Shown: positions 15,733-25,269, counted from the stretch's first letter. The stretch is DNA of 64,000 nucleotides from MED-G105 sp039814575 (GCA_039814575.1 JBCCAY010000001.1:186001-250000); one strand, 5' to 3'. Notes: generated from the letters alone by a model not told the origin. Program-made: numbers and translations.

Positions 15733-17478
15733 TCAATCAGTGCTTACAGTCTCGGACTGATCGCCTGAGCCTTTAAGAGCGCTTTGGCGACGCCATTCTA
15801 GTCCCGTCGTTAGCACCGCGATGCCGCCAAGGGCCGCCGTAAGGTAAAAGACATAGGCGAAGCCGCGCAGTTCGATGAGTTCGCCAAGCGCGCCACGGCC
15901 CAGCGAGCCGATCAACATCGTCAGTGATGCGAATAACGCGTATTGCACGGCAGCGTATTTCGGGTTGGCGATCGACGAGAGATAAACGACGATTGCGGCG
16001 CTGGCGATGCCGACGGACAAATTCTCCGCCGCGATGACGATCATCAATCGGCTCAAGCGTTCATCGACCGTGACGTCGAGAGCGAGAAAATCCACCAGCG
16101 GTTGGAACACGCCGAACACCCCGTAAAGGTGGGTCGCGGACATGAAGCCATGCGTGAGCGCCCCCCCTTGCGCCAGATCGGCGAACAACAGATTTGTCGC
16201 CGCCGCTAAGACGGCGCCCAAGAACAAAGACGGCATGCGCCCGAATTTCAGCACCAACGCCGCGCCCAAAGAAATGCCGGCGAAGGTCATAAGCGAGCCA
16301 AATAGTTTCGACGCGATCGCTACCTCGTCATTGGTGTGTCCCAACGCGCCGAAATTTTCGCCGAGATAAAAGGGATAAGCGAAGGCGCCCCAGACGAGAT
16401 CGGTGAAGCGGTAGGACAAGATGAGCGCCAATACGAGAACGGCGCTCGGCCCGAGGCGTTGAACGATGTCGATCATCGGCGCAAGAACCGACGTGTACAA
16501 CACATCGAAGACGCGCTGCATCGGCCAGGGAGTGGTGTCGGGAGCGGTGTCTTTCAGTCCATCGGCGGTGTGGGCGCCTTGCGATTGCGTCACCCGCAAT
16601 AAAAGGGCGGCGACGGCGACCGGTGCGATAACTGATGCAAGGACGATTAAAGGTCCTGTTTGCAGCGTGAAGACGCGGGCGTTCGCTTCGCCCGGACGAT
16701 CAAGCGCAAACGCCATGAAGCCGAACAAGGCGATAAACGACCAGCCCCATCCGAGCAGCACTGGCGTTATGGCGAGATTTCGCAAGCGTTGCGGCGGCGC
16801 GGTTTCGTCGACGTTGAGATTGCGGTTGGCGATGGGGCTGTCGACGGCGAGAAACGCGCCGGAGACCGCAAACGCCATAAGTATCGCCAAGAGGCGGAAA
16901 GTGTCGTTCCAGCCAATGCGCGCCGCCAGAATGAGCGCGCCCGCGCCGCCTAGAATGGCCGCGACCCGAAACCCGATTTGATAAACCGACGACAGTAAGT
17001 CAATGCTCGTCTCTTCGTCGGCGACTTCGATGCGCCATGCGTCGATGAGGACATCTTGGGAAGAGGCGGCGATCGTGCAGAGGACAGCCGCCAGAGCCAT
17101 TAAGCCGATCTGCGATTGCGGCGAGGCGGTCGCGATGACGGCGAGGGCGGCGATAATAATGATCTGAAAGAGGAAGATGCCCGCGCGCCTTTGCCCCATG
17201 GAGAAAAGGCGCGGCGCCGGCGCGCGATCAACGGCCGGCGACCACAGGAATTTAAAGCCGTAAATGATGATGATCCATGAGAAGACGCCGATTGTCTTAA
17301 TGTCGACGTTTTCATTCGTGAACCAAGCATTCATAGTGCCGGTGATGAGGACGTAAGGCAGGCCTGAGGAAAAGCCTAAGACGAACATCGCTAGCGCTTT
17401 GCGTTTGGTGAGCGCATTGAAGAGCGTCGCCAGGCGGACCGCTGGTTTGTCGTTCGTGTTTTCGGACGAGGCCGTCAT
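15733..17478 (-). CDS. AmpG-like MFS permease
   Basis: A 581-residue major facilitator protein. The start region is typical of AmpG: KALAMFVLGFSSGLPYVLITG, then FLWSPAVDRAP in the loop after the second helix and ASSQDVLIDAWRIEVADEE after the fourth. At least 12 hydrophobic segments follow. AmpG proteins import anhydro-muropeptides for peptidoglycan recycling; this one is longer than the ~430-490 residue average, with extra loops and C-terminal helices, so the cargo is inferred. The ATG at 17478 has GGGAG upstream; a GTG at 17505 has none. MltA at the start of the window makes the anhydro-muropeptides such a permease would import, although the genes are 15 kb apart. Confidence 0.85.
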   Translation of the reverse strand: MTASSENTNDKPAVRLATLFNALTKRKALAMFVLGFSSGLPYVLITGTMNAWFTNENVDIKTIGVFSWIIIIYGFKFLWSPAVDRAPAPRLFSMGQRRAGIFLFQIIIIAALAVIATASPQSQIGLMALAAVLCTIAASSQDVLIDAWRIEVADEETSIDLLSSVYQIGFRVAAILGGAGALILAARIGWNDTFRLLAILMAFAVSGAFLAVDSPIANRNLNVDETAPPQRLRNLAITPVLLGWGWSFIALFGFMAFALDRPGEANARVFTLQTGPLIVLASVIAPVAVAALLLRVTQSQGAHTADGLKDTAPDTTPWPMQRVFDVLYTSVLAPMIDIVQRLGPSAVLVLALILSYRFTDLVWGAFAYPFYLGENFGALGHTNDEVAIASKLFGSLMTFAGISLGAALVLKFGRMPSLFLGAVLAAATNLLFADLAQGGALTHGFMSATHLYGVFGVFQPLVDFLALDVTVDERLSRLMIVIAAENLSVGIASAAIVVYLSSIANPKYAAVQYALFASLTMLIGSLGRGALGELIELRGFAYVFYLTAALGGIAVLTTGLEWRRQSALKGSGDQSETVSTD

Positions 17479-17718
17479 TGTTTGGGTCGTCTCCCGGGTC
17501 GTCACCGACGTCTTTGTTCGGCGGGCATAGGCCGTTTCGCTGCGATTGCGTGAGAATAAAAGTGTTGCGGACGCGTCGCGCCTTTTCAGTTAGGCGGAGC
17601 TTACTGGTGTTCGTGACGACAAAAAGGCGTGCCCGTGCGAAGAGGGCGTCGCCGGCGGAAAATCACGCTTGCGAGATAAGAGCCGCAATATGGGGCCTAG
17701 TATTTCTGCGAACCGGCT

Positions 17719-20028
17719 TTAGGCGGCGCCGGCCGAGGCGTTGTCGTCAGCCTCCGCCCACTTTTCCAGCATGGCGTTTAAATCGTTCGCTTCGAACGGC
17801 TTTGAAAGAAAATCGTCCATACCGGCCGCGATGCATTTGCGCCTGTCCTGTTCCATGGCGTTGGCGGTCAATGCGATGATCGGCGTGCGCCGCGCCGCGC
17901 TGTCTGTCGCTGCATTATTCGCCTCGGCGGCGCGGATGCGTTCGGTCGCCTCCAAACCGTCCATCTGCGGCATGTGCATGTCCATAAAGATCAGGTCGTA
18001 TCGCCGCCGCGCCGCCGCGTCGACGGCTTCGGCGCCGTTTGTCGCGATATCGACGCCGGCCCCGGCGCGTTTGATCAGCGTGCTGGCGAGAACGGCGTTA
18101 ATCTGGTTGTCCTCCGCCAACAGAATACGCAGACTGGCGCTTGTCGCGCTGTTTGGGCGCGGACGTTGAGGGTCCTGTCCAGAACGGCTTGAGCCGGAAT
18201 GGTTTGCCTCTACATCGCCCTGACTCAACGCTCCTTGACTCAACGCTCCTTGGGAGGTGGCGTCGTTCTTGGATGTTGATTGGCGACGTCCGTCCGTTTG
18301 GTTCTCGATGATGTTTTGATCATTTGCGGCGGTCGAATCGGTTCGCGGCGCCGTCTCGATCGTCCGCATTACGCCGCCGTGATTTTTTTGTCCGCCGGCC
18401 CGCATCAATTCCCGAGCGAGGGTGACGCGGCGCATCGGCTTAATCAGATAGCCGTCATAACCGTTGCGACGGGCTTCGGCGACCTGGTCGCGCGCTTTTT
18501 GCGGCGCTAGAATAATTGCTCTCGCGCTCGCGCCGAGCGCTTCTGTCGGGATTGCGTCGACGAACGCCCAATCGCAAAGAAACAGCGCCGGCGCGCCGTC
18601 TGCGGCGGCGCGCTCCAGCAATGCGGCGGCCTCCTCGGGCGTTTGCGCCGAATGGCAAGCTTCAGCGCCGAACCATTTCATTTGTGTACTTATAGTGTCC
18701 GCGAGCGTCCGCGATTCAGTGAGCGACACGACGGTCTGTCCTGCGGCCGCGCGGCGCGGCGCGGCGGGGGTGTCGCTAAGGGTCGGCTGTGTCTTAGGGG
18801 TCGCTTTATCGCCCGCGGGCGCCGGCGCGACGGCGGTCTCGATGGAAAATGTAAAGGCGCTGCCTTCGCCGAGGGTGCTTTCTACGGCGATGTCGCCGCC
18901 CATGCTGGTCACCAAACGGCGCGTAATCGCAAGACCGAGCCCCGCGCCTTCGACGCGCCGGGCTCCCTCGCCGGTCTGTTCGAAGTCGTCAAAAATATTG
19001 GCGAGCGCCGCTTCCGCGATGCCGACGCCGGTGTCGCGCACCGTGATGGAGAAACGCACCCGCCCCTCTTCGGCGTTGTCTTCAACGGCATTGTTAGCCG
19101 CCGCGATTTCGGCGGTCGCCGTCACGGCGATCCCGCCGCGGTCTGTGAACTTTACGGCGTTGCCGACGAGGTTGGTTAAGATTTGGCGCAGACGCGCCTC
19201 ATCGCCCATTAGTCGCAACGGCGTTGCAGGATCGACGGCCGCAGCGATGTCGACGCCTTTATCCGCAGCGCGCGGCGCAAGCAGTTCCGTGACGCCTTGA
19301 ACGAGGGCTTCGGGGTTAAAGGGCGCTGTTTCCAGATCGATCTTTCCCGACCGCAGTTTGGCGTAGTCGAGGATTTGGTTGATCAGATGAAGGAGATTGG
19401 CGCCGGAATCACGAATGGCTTCGGCGTAACTTTTCTGATGCGCGGTTAACTCCGTGTCGAGCAGGAGATTCGCCATGCCGATGACGCCGTTAAGCGGCGT
19501 ACGCATTTCATGGCTCATCGTCGCCACAAAGAAGGGCTGATCGCCCGCGTCGCTGTCCTGTGAAGAATTTTCAGACGCCGGCGGCGTAATCGCGTGCGTT
19601 GCGGTGCGTCGTTCCGGCGTTAAGCGGCCGCCATAGACCGTCTCGCCGTCTGGGCATTTGTTCATCTCCCAATCGATCATACGTCGGCCGGTTTTGGTCT
19701 GAGCGATCGTCCGGAACCGAACGATCTCTTCCGATCTGGGCGGGCCGTCATACGGATCGAACGATCGCCCGCGCCAGTCGGCTGAGGAGCAGCCAAAAAG
19801 CTCAACAAAACTGCGACTGACAAAGCGAATAAGACCGTCGGGGTCGGTTAAAACGACGAGTTCGCCGCTGGCGGTCTCGCCTTTTTGTTCGCTGGCAGAC
19901 GGACCGTTGTCAGCGACGGCCCGACCGAAAGCGCCTGCCGGTTCTTGTTCTGCGACGGCCCTTGAGGCGTCTTGGCTAAGCGCTGCACTCGACCCAATGG
20001 CGGCGCCGCGCGTCTCGTTCTGGCCCAT
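17719..20028 (-). CDS. Soluble hybrid sensor histidine kinase (PAS-HisKA-HATPase-REC-REC)
   Basis: A 769-residue two-component kinase without membrane segments. Order: a low-complexity start, a PAS-like domain at ~52-140 (GELVVLTDPDGLIRFVSRSF), HisKA with His173 in MSHEMRTPLNGVIG, HATPase with the N box ILTNLVGNAVKFTD and G boxes DTGVGIAE and GAGLGLAITRRL, a receiver-like domain at ~430-540 whose phospho-acceptor position is not obvious (ALFLCDWAFVDAIP), a linker, then a complete REC with Asp683 in LIFMDMHMPQMDG and the lysine in LSKPFE. No partner regulator or phosphotransfer protein is adjacent. The linker carries an exact 15-bp tandem duplication. The domain order resembles CckA/BarA-like hybrids, but the ligand and output are unknown. 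Confidence 0.9.
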   Translation of the reverse strand: MGQNETRGAAIGSSAALSQDASRAVAEQEPAGAFGRAVADNGPSASEQKGETASGELVVLTDPDGLIRFVSRSFVELFGCSSADWRGRSFDPYDGPPRSEEIVRFRTIAQTKTGRRMIDWEMNKCPDGETVYGGRLTPERRTATHAITPPASENSSQDSDAGDQPFFVATMSHEMRTPLNGVIGMANLLLDTELTAHQKSYAEAIRDSGANLLHLINQILDYAKLRSGKIDLETAPFNPEALVQGVTELLAPRAADKGVDIAAAVDPATPLRLMGDEARLRQILTNLVGNAVKFTDRGGIAVTATAEIAAANNAVEDNAEEGRVRFSITVRDTGVGIAEAALANIFDDFEQTGEGARRVEGAGLGLAITRRLVTSMGGDIAVESTLGEGSAFTFSIETAVAPAPAGDKATPKTQPTLSDTPAAPRRAAAGQTVVSLTESRTLADTISTQMKWFGAEACHSAQTPEEAAALLERAAADGAPALFLCDWAFVDAIPTEALGASARAIILAPQKARDQVAEARRNGYDGYLIKPMRRVTLARELMRAGGQKNHGGVMRTIETAPRTDSTAANDQNIIENQTDGRRQSTSKNDATSQGALSQGALSQGDVEANHSGSSRSGQDPQRPRPNSATSASLRILLAEDNQINAVLASTLIKRAGAGVDIATNGAEAVDAAARRRYDLIFMDMHMPQMDGLEATERIRAAEANNAATDSAARRTPIIALTANAMEQDRRKCIAAGMDDFLSKPFEANDLNAMLEKWAEADDNASAGAA
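18221..18250. repeat. Exact 15-bp tandem duplication inside the hybrid kinase
   Basis: TGACTCAACGCTCCT occurs twice in a row (18221-18235 and 18236-18250). On the coding strand it gives SQGAL twice, followed by a related SQGDV. It keeps frame and lies in the linker before the last receiver domain. Confidence 0.9.
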
Positions 20029-20183
20029 GGCGAAAGAATCCCATCAAACGCCTTGTGCTTAACGCCCGCGGTATAAAGAAATGATTAGGGCTAAGGGTTA
20101 ATGGGCGATTTTATCGATCATGCTCGGCGGCGTTCCGAGTTCGACCGGCGCGCTGTGTCTGCTTATGTCTCCTCAATGTCTCC

Positions 20184-21905
20184 TTAACCTGTGATTAACC
20201 GTCGATCGGACCCATTGTCCGGTCCTGCGGTTTTCGCCAGGCGAACGCCTTCGCCAGAGGCGGCCATAGAGGCGGCATTGGAGCCAAGCCCAGCATCGCG
20301 GCGCCGATAGCTTATCGCTTCGGCGATGTGACGCCGCTTAACGGCGTCCGTTCCGTCTAGATCGGCAAGCGTGCGCGCGAGCTTCAGGGCGCGGTGATAA
20401 GCGCGTGCGGATAGTCCGAGCGTTTCGCACGCCCGCGTCAGCAGCGCCGCCCCCTCCGCGTCAGGCGTCGCGACGGCGGGTATCAAACGATCAGGAAGCG
20501 CGGCGTTTAGCGCGTATGCGCCAGACGCTCCTGACGGGCGGCTATCGCCATTTGATGACGGCGTCGTCTTAGGTGAAACGGTGGTTTTTGCATCAAGCTC
20601 TTGCCGGCGTTGAACGGCGGCCTCCCGTGCGGCCGCGACGCGGGCGGCGACGGTGGCGCTTGTTTCGCCGGCTGATGGCGTGGCGAGATCGGTTGGCGTC
20701 ACCGGCAAGAGGTCGATCGACAAATCCATGCGATCGAGCAGCGGGCCCGACACCCGCGATTGATAAACGGCTTCGCAATTGGCGCCGCGCCCGCAGGCGC
20801 GGCCTGACGCTTTACCATAACCGCAGCGGCAGGGGTTCATCGCGGCCACGAGTTGAAAGCGGGCCGGATAGCGCACATGGCAGTTGGCGCGCGCGATCAT
20901 GACGTCGCCCGTCTCTAGGGGCTGACGCAAACTATCGAGCACCTGCGGCGAGAACTCCGGCAGCTCGTCTAAGAACAAAACGCCATGATGAGCGAGGGAG
21001 GCTTCGCCCGGACGCGCTTTTGCGCCGCCGCCGACCATCGCCGCCATGGATGCGGAATGGTGCGGCGCGCGAAAGGGGCGCGCGCTGGTGAGGCGCCCAT
21101 CTTCCAATAGGCCCGACACTGATTGCACCATCGAAACGTCAAGCATCTCAGCCGGCGACAGCGGCGGTAAGAGCCCTGGAAGGCGCGCGGCGAGCATGGA
21201 CTTGCCAGCGCCTGGTGGACCGATCATCAAGAGATTATGGCCGCCGGCCGCCGCCACTTCGAGGGCGCGTTTGGCGCTCTCTTGTCCCTTCACCTCAGCG
21301 AGGTCGAGGCCTGTCAGCGCTTCATTCTGTTGCGCTAGGCGCTCATTAGAACGCGACTGGGTTGGCGCGTGCGGTTCTGGCGCGCTGAGGATTTGCACGC
21401 CCTTAAAATGATTGATGAGTTGAATGATCGATCCCGGCGCTAGGATCGACAGACCATCGCCCGCCCACGCCGCTTCCGCGCCATTGCCCGCAGGACAAAT
21501 CAGTCCCAAGCCAAGGGCGTTGGCGGCGATCGCCGCCGGCAGCACCCCGTTCACCCGCGCGATCGAACCGTCGAGCCCCAATTCTCCGAGCACGGCGTAG
21601 CCGTCAACGGCGTCCTTCGGCGCTGCGCCCATCTCCGCTATTAAAGCCAGCGCAATCGCTAAATCGAAATGCGCGCCTTCCTTGGGCAAGTCCGCCGGCG
21701 CAAGGTTCACGGTGACGCGCTTTGGCGGCAGCCCGAGGCCGATCGCCGAGAGCGCGGCGCGGACCCGTTCGCGCGCTTCGCTCACCGCTTTATCCGGCAG
21801 GCCGACAATCGAAAATGCATTGGCGCCGCCAGAAACTTGAACCTGCACGTCCACCTTTCGGGCGTCGACGCCATGAAAGGCGAAGGTGGCGAGTTGGGCG
21901 ACCAT
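20184..21905 (-). CDS. comM: YifB/ComM family Mg-chelatase-like AAA+ ATPase
   Basis: ComM is an AAA+ helicase that, in naturally transformable bacteria, promotes branch migration during integration of incoming DNA. Visible features: the N-terminal Lon-protease-like fold (DVQVQVSGGANAFSIVGLPD, KRVTVNLAPADLPKEGAHFD), Walker A MIGPPGAGKSMLA, Walker B HHGVLFLDELPEF, a zinc-finger-like NPCRCGYGKASGRACGRGAN segment, and SGPLLDRMDLSIDL. The C-terminus has the typical LSARAYHRALKLARTLADL. The ATG at 21905 (MVAQLATFAFHGV) has GGAG 8 bases ahead and is preferred over 21923. About 215 bases upstream is a candidate LexA-controlled promoter. Confidence 0.93.
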   Translation of the reverse strand: MVAQLATFAFHGVDARKVDVQVQVSGGANAFSIVGLPDKAVSEARERVRAALSAIGLGLPPKRVTVNLAPADLPKEGAHFDLAIALALIAEMGAAPKDAVDGYAVLGELGLDGSIARVNGVLPAAIAANALGLGLICPAGNGAEAAWAGDGLSILAPGSIIQLINHFKGVQILSAPEPHAPTQSRSNERLAQQNEALTGLDLAEVKGQESAKRALEVAAAGGHNLLMIGPPGAGKSMLAARLPGLLPPLSPAEMLDVSMVQSVSGLLEDGRLTSARPFRAPHHSASMAAMVGGGAKARPGEASLAHHGVLFLDELPEFSPQVLDSLRQPLETGDVMIARANCHVRYPARFQLVAAMNPCRCGYGKASGRACGRGANCEAVYQSRVSGPLLDRMDLSIDLLPVTPTDLATPSAGETSATVAARVAAAREAAVQRRQELDAKTTVSPKTTPSSNGDSRPSGASGAYALNAALPDRLIPAVATPDAEGAALLTRACETLGLSARAYHRALKLARTLADLDGTDAVKRRHIAEAISYRRRDAGLGSNAASMAASGEGVRLAKTAGPDNGSDRRLITG

Positions 21906-22103
21906 GGGCGACGCTCCGATCATCTGGTCGAGCGCATAAGCGGTCGACGGGCTTTCGTAATCTCGAGATTAAACTCAAGGCGAAACAGTCCGTTAGCGAG
22001 GTCGGTGCGTCGCTCGAAACACTTACGCAAGCGACGCTCTTGGGGGCGTAATGGTGATGTCGCGTGCTTCAAAGAGGAACGAAAGCGCCGTACATCGTCA
22101 TAA

Positions 22104-22135
22104 ATAATACCCCAAAAAGAGAACAATACAAGAAC
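22104..22135 (-). promoter_or_regulatory. Candidate SOS promoter with LexA box (for comM)
   Basis: On the minus strand GTTC-N7-GTTC (22121-22135), the alphaproteobacterial LexA box, covers a -35-like TTGTAT (22126-22131), followed 16 bases later by a -10-like TATTAT (22104-22109). LexA bound there would block the promoter. The nearest downstream gene on that strand is comM, starting 200 bases on. The rest of the 472-base gap 21906-22377 holds no ORF I would defend; the other strand leads to the TIR-FGE gene, for which I see only a weak GGA before the ATG. Confidence 0.6.
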
Positions 22136-22377
22136 ATAATCGCACTAATCTTTCATTTTGAATTCGCGCTCGATGCGCAGCGGGGGCTTGCGTCCGGGCG
22201 GCAAACCAATGAAGGGTAATCTTGCGTGTTGGACTCGTGCGGCGCGCATTTCATGCGCCCTCGATCATCGCACGGCGTCGCGGCTTGGTTCTGCGTCACG
22301 CCGCCGGTCCACTTTAACAGCCTACCGCGATCTATCGTTGTTTATCCGTATGCACTCTATTTAGCTTTTGGACGCTT

Positions 22378-24228
22378 ATGGCCAAGGTTCGATTATTATT
22401 TTCGGCGGACGCCGTTCGGTTGGGTGAACGTGTTGCGCTGGCGCTTGAGGCGGCTGGCCATGCAATGGCGATCGGCCTGCATGATACGGGTGATTTAGAC
22501 CCCCGCCCCGTCGTCGCGACGATTGTTGTTTGGTCGCGCGATGTGGCGTCGAACGCCGAAGTCTTGACCGCGTGCGCTGAGGCCGCCTCGGGGTCACGGT
22601 TAGTGCCGTTGACTTTAGGCGCCGGCGCGCCGCTTGGGTCTGACGGTCCGTTCGCGGCGGTGACGGCGATTAACCTCGCCGGTTGGGCCGGCGCCACGAG
22701 CGATCCGCGTTGGAAGTTTGTGCTTGAAGAAATCGAATTAGCGGCCGCCCGTCCAATTGCCGCCGAAGCGGGCGTGATGGAGCCGACCGCCAATGCCGGC
22801 GTGACCTTGCGCACGGTCGCCGCCGGTCTCGGCGCGCCGAAGGCGATGGGCGCTTTAGGGGTTTTTGTCGCCGCGGCCGGACTCCTTACGGCGGGCGCCG
22901 TTGGGTTGGGCGGCGGTTCGAAGAAAGCCGTTGACGCCGCTAAAGAACCGTCCGTCGCCGTCGCTGCGGCGCGCGCTGAGGTCATGCCGGCAAAGGGCGC
23001 CTTCGCCGGGCGAGCAGCGTCGCCAAAACCCGAGCGTCTCGAAAGCGTTCAAGCGGTTGCGGCGCCGGATGTGAAGGCGTCTGTCGCGCCGTCTGTCGCC
23101 ACGCGCCTTGATGAAACCATTGCGGCGTTGGCGTCCGAGGACGCCGCGTCCTCGTCGGCGTTCGGCGCGGCTGGTGCTGAAACAAGCGAGGCGTTGGCGT
23201 TGGCTCGGGCCGCGGGTGATCCTTTCATCTCGCCGGATGGGTCGGAGGAAAGCTTGCAAGACGGCGTTATCGCGGAAGGTGACGCTGATTATGGAAGCGA
23301 AGAGGAATTTGACGTCGGGTCGGACATTGCGTCAGGCGATGATGTTGACCGCGCCGCGGCGGCGCTGGCTGACGCGAGCATGGAGGATGATCCGATCGCC
23401 GTCCTGGCCATGGCCGCAAGCCTCGACGCCTCAGCGGACGCGGCGCGGCGCCCGGCGCCCGCCGGCGATCTTTTTCGGGACTGTGATGACTGTCCACTGA
23501 TGGCGCGCGCGCCGGCGGGGTCCTATGCGATCGGATCGCCGCTTGGTGAAGCATCGCGAACGGACGCTGAAGGACCGATGAAGGCCGTTCAGTTTGAGAG
23601 CGGCTTCGCCATCGGCGCCTATGAAGTGACGTTCGCGGAATGGGACGCGTGCGTCGCCGACGGCGGGTGCCGCGCATACCGGCCGTCTGACCTCGGCTGG
23701 GGTCGCGGATCGCGTCCGGTGTTGAACGTCTCTTACTATGACGCGCTCGATTACGCCGCCTGGCTGTCCGGCAAAACCGGCGCGCGTTATCGCTTGCCGA
23801 GCGAAGCGGAGTGGGAATACGCCGCGCGCGCCGGCGGCGAAGGCCCGTTTTCGTTCGATGGCGAGGTGCTCTCCGACGCCCGCGCCAATTATCACGGGGC
23901 GCACGCCTATAATGGACCGGCCGGTCGGTTCCGACAGAAAACGACTCCGGTCGGCCAGTTTCCGAAGAACGCGTTCGGTCTTTATGACGTGCACGGAAAT
24001 GTTTGGGAATGGACGGCGGATTGCTGGGCGGCGGACCATGACGCCCAGCGCCAAGATGGTGCGCCGTTAAGCGCGGCGGACGACGCCGATTGCACCCGGC
24101 GGGTCACCAAGGGCGGTGCCTGGAACTCCGGCGGATGGCGTTTGCGCGCGGCCTATCGTGAAGGCCAAACGATCGATAAACGGAGCTATGCGATCGGGTT
24201 CAGGGTCGTGCGCGAAATTGGCGGTTAA
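22378..24228 (+). CDS. TIR-like / transmembrane / formylglycine-enzyme-like fusion protein
   Basis: A 616-residue protein with three parts. Residues 1-125 look like a bacterial TIR domain: VRLLFSADAVRLGERVALAL, ATIVVWSRDVASNAEVL, SRLVPLTLG, and INLAGWAGATSDPRW, which parallels the 'iDLsgW.gd..dp' end of TIR_2 domains. A hydrophobic segment follows at ~161-182 (LGVFVAAAGLLTAGAVGLGG). An Ala/Asp/Glu-rich linker of ~180 residues leads to an FGE/SUMF1 fold from ~361: MARAPAGSYAIGSPLGEA, RLPSEAEWEYAARAGGE, FGLYDVHGNVWEWTADCW, TKGGAWNSGGWRLRAAYRE, IGFRVVRE. The paired active-site cysteines of true formylglycine enzymes are absent from the last block, so this is probably a non-catalytic or differently acting relative. 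It ends 4 bases from a convergent gene. Confidence 0.78.
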   Translation: MAKVRLLFSADAVRLGERVALALEAAGHAMAIGLHDTGDLDPRPVVATIVVWSRDVASNAEVLTACAEAASGSRLVPLTLGAGAPLGSDGPFAAVTAINLAGWAGATSDPRWKFVLEEIELAAARPIAAEAGVMEPTANAGVTLRTVAAGLGAPKAMGALGVFVAAAGLLTAGAVGLGGGSKKAVDAAKEPSVAVAAARAEVMPAKGAFAGRAASPKPERLESVQAVAAPDVKASVAPSVATRLDETIAALASEDAASSSAFGAAGAETSEALALARAAGDPFISPDGSEESLQDGVIAEGDADYGSEEEFDVGSDIASGDDVDRAAAALADASMEDDPIAVLAMAASLDASADAARRPAPAGDLFRDCDDCPLMARAPAGSYAIGSPLGEASRTDAEGPMKAVQFESGFAIGAYEVTFAEWDACVADGGCRAYRPSDLGWGRGSRPVLNVSYYDALDYAAWLSGKTGARYRLPSEAEWEYAARAGGEGPFSFDGEVLSDARANYHGAHAYNGPAGRFRQKTTPVGQFPKNAFGLYDVHGNVWEWTADCWAADHDAQRQDGAPLSAADDADCTRRVTKGGAWNSGGWRLRAAYREGQTIDKRSYAIGFRVVREIGG

Positions 24229-24232
24229 CGGC

Positions 24233-25269
24233 TCACCGCCAAACTTTTCGTGCAATGCGCATCATATTGCCGCCTAAAATTCCTCGAATGGTTGACGCAT
24301 CATAACCGTGGGTGAGCATGCATTCGGTCAGCTGCGGCAGCTGTTCCGGAGCGAAACTGGCCTCAGCAGATAGGACAACGCCTTCGTAATGCTCTTTGGG
24401 CCAATAATCGCTCTTCTCCGCAGGGTCGAACGAACGTCCGAATTCGTCATTTCGCTCGGTGTCGAAAATAAAATCTAAACCGAGGCCGACATGATCGGCG
24501 CCGATTAACTCGCATGCATAGTCGATATGTCGGAAAAGGTTTTCTGGATCCAATGCATCGCCCCCAAGAAAATGGCTGAAGCCATTGATGCATTGAACGC
24601 CGCCCGTCGCGGCGCAGGCCTTCATTAATTCATCGGGCACGTTCGTGGATGGTCGCGTAGCGTTCGTGCGTTGGAATGAGAGAATATGACCGGGTTCGAT
24701 GCGACGTCAAAAACGTCCATCACAGTTTTGTAGCCGGTGTGGCTGCAACAGGTAATCATGCCGAGACGCGCCATCTCGGCCACGAACGCCCGGCCGCGAT
24801 CAGAAAGTCCCGGGTCTTCGTCATGGCAACCGCCGGCGAGCGCGTTAGTTTTGTTATAGCTTAGGAGCATCCAACGAACGCCGAGATCGTAGAAGAGATC
24901 TAACAGCGAGAGTTGATCTTGAACAGCGTGACCGCCTTCGATGTCGAACGCAACGGCGAGTTGGCCGTTTGCTTTTGCTTCTTCGATATCCGCGACCGAC
25001 GTCGCCAAGCGGTAGTCCGAAGCATGGGCTTTGATCCAGTGGCGCATAAATGCAGCCATACGAGTAAGGGACTCCAATGGCTGATAAGCGTCGCCGATAT
25101 TGATGTGGCAGATGTCGACGCCGCCCTCGCGATAGCGGCTCAACTGTTCGATAGCGCCTGATAATCGGTCGATCGTTTGCGGCATGCAGCCATGGCTGTC
25201 CCAGACGAGGGCGTCTTTATGAAGCGTCGCAGCCTCAGTACTGATATTGTTGCGGCGTTTCGTTTTCAT
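24233..25269 (-). pseudogene. M19 membrane-dipeptidase-like gene broken by a frameshift
   Basis: Two overlapping minus-strand frames together make one M19 (renal dipeptidase-like) zinc peptidase. The first (from 25269) covers residues 1-214: VWDSHGCMPQTIDRL, VAFDIEGGHAVQ with the bridging Glu, MITCCSHTGYKT with one His ligand, VIFSHSNARTLRDHPR with the next, then runs into TCPMN and stop. The second frame resumes with NVPDELMKACA and continues through DHVGLGLDFIFD to the natural end MMRIARKVWR. Adding one base near 24641-24646 (a short A run on the coding strand) restores HPR-NVPDELMK. It is either a recent single-base deletion or a sequencing error. It lies 11 bases downstream of bioB. Confidence 0.85.

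Noticed and set aside
23460..24228. An active formylglycine-generating enzyme
   Set aside because: The paired cysteines in the last block are absent and no sulfatase gene is near.
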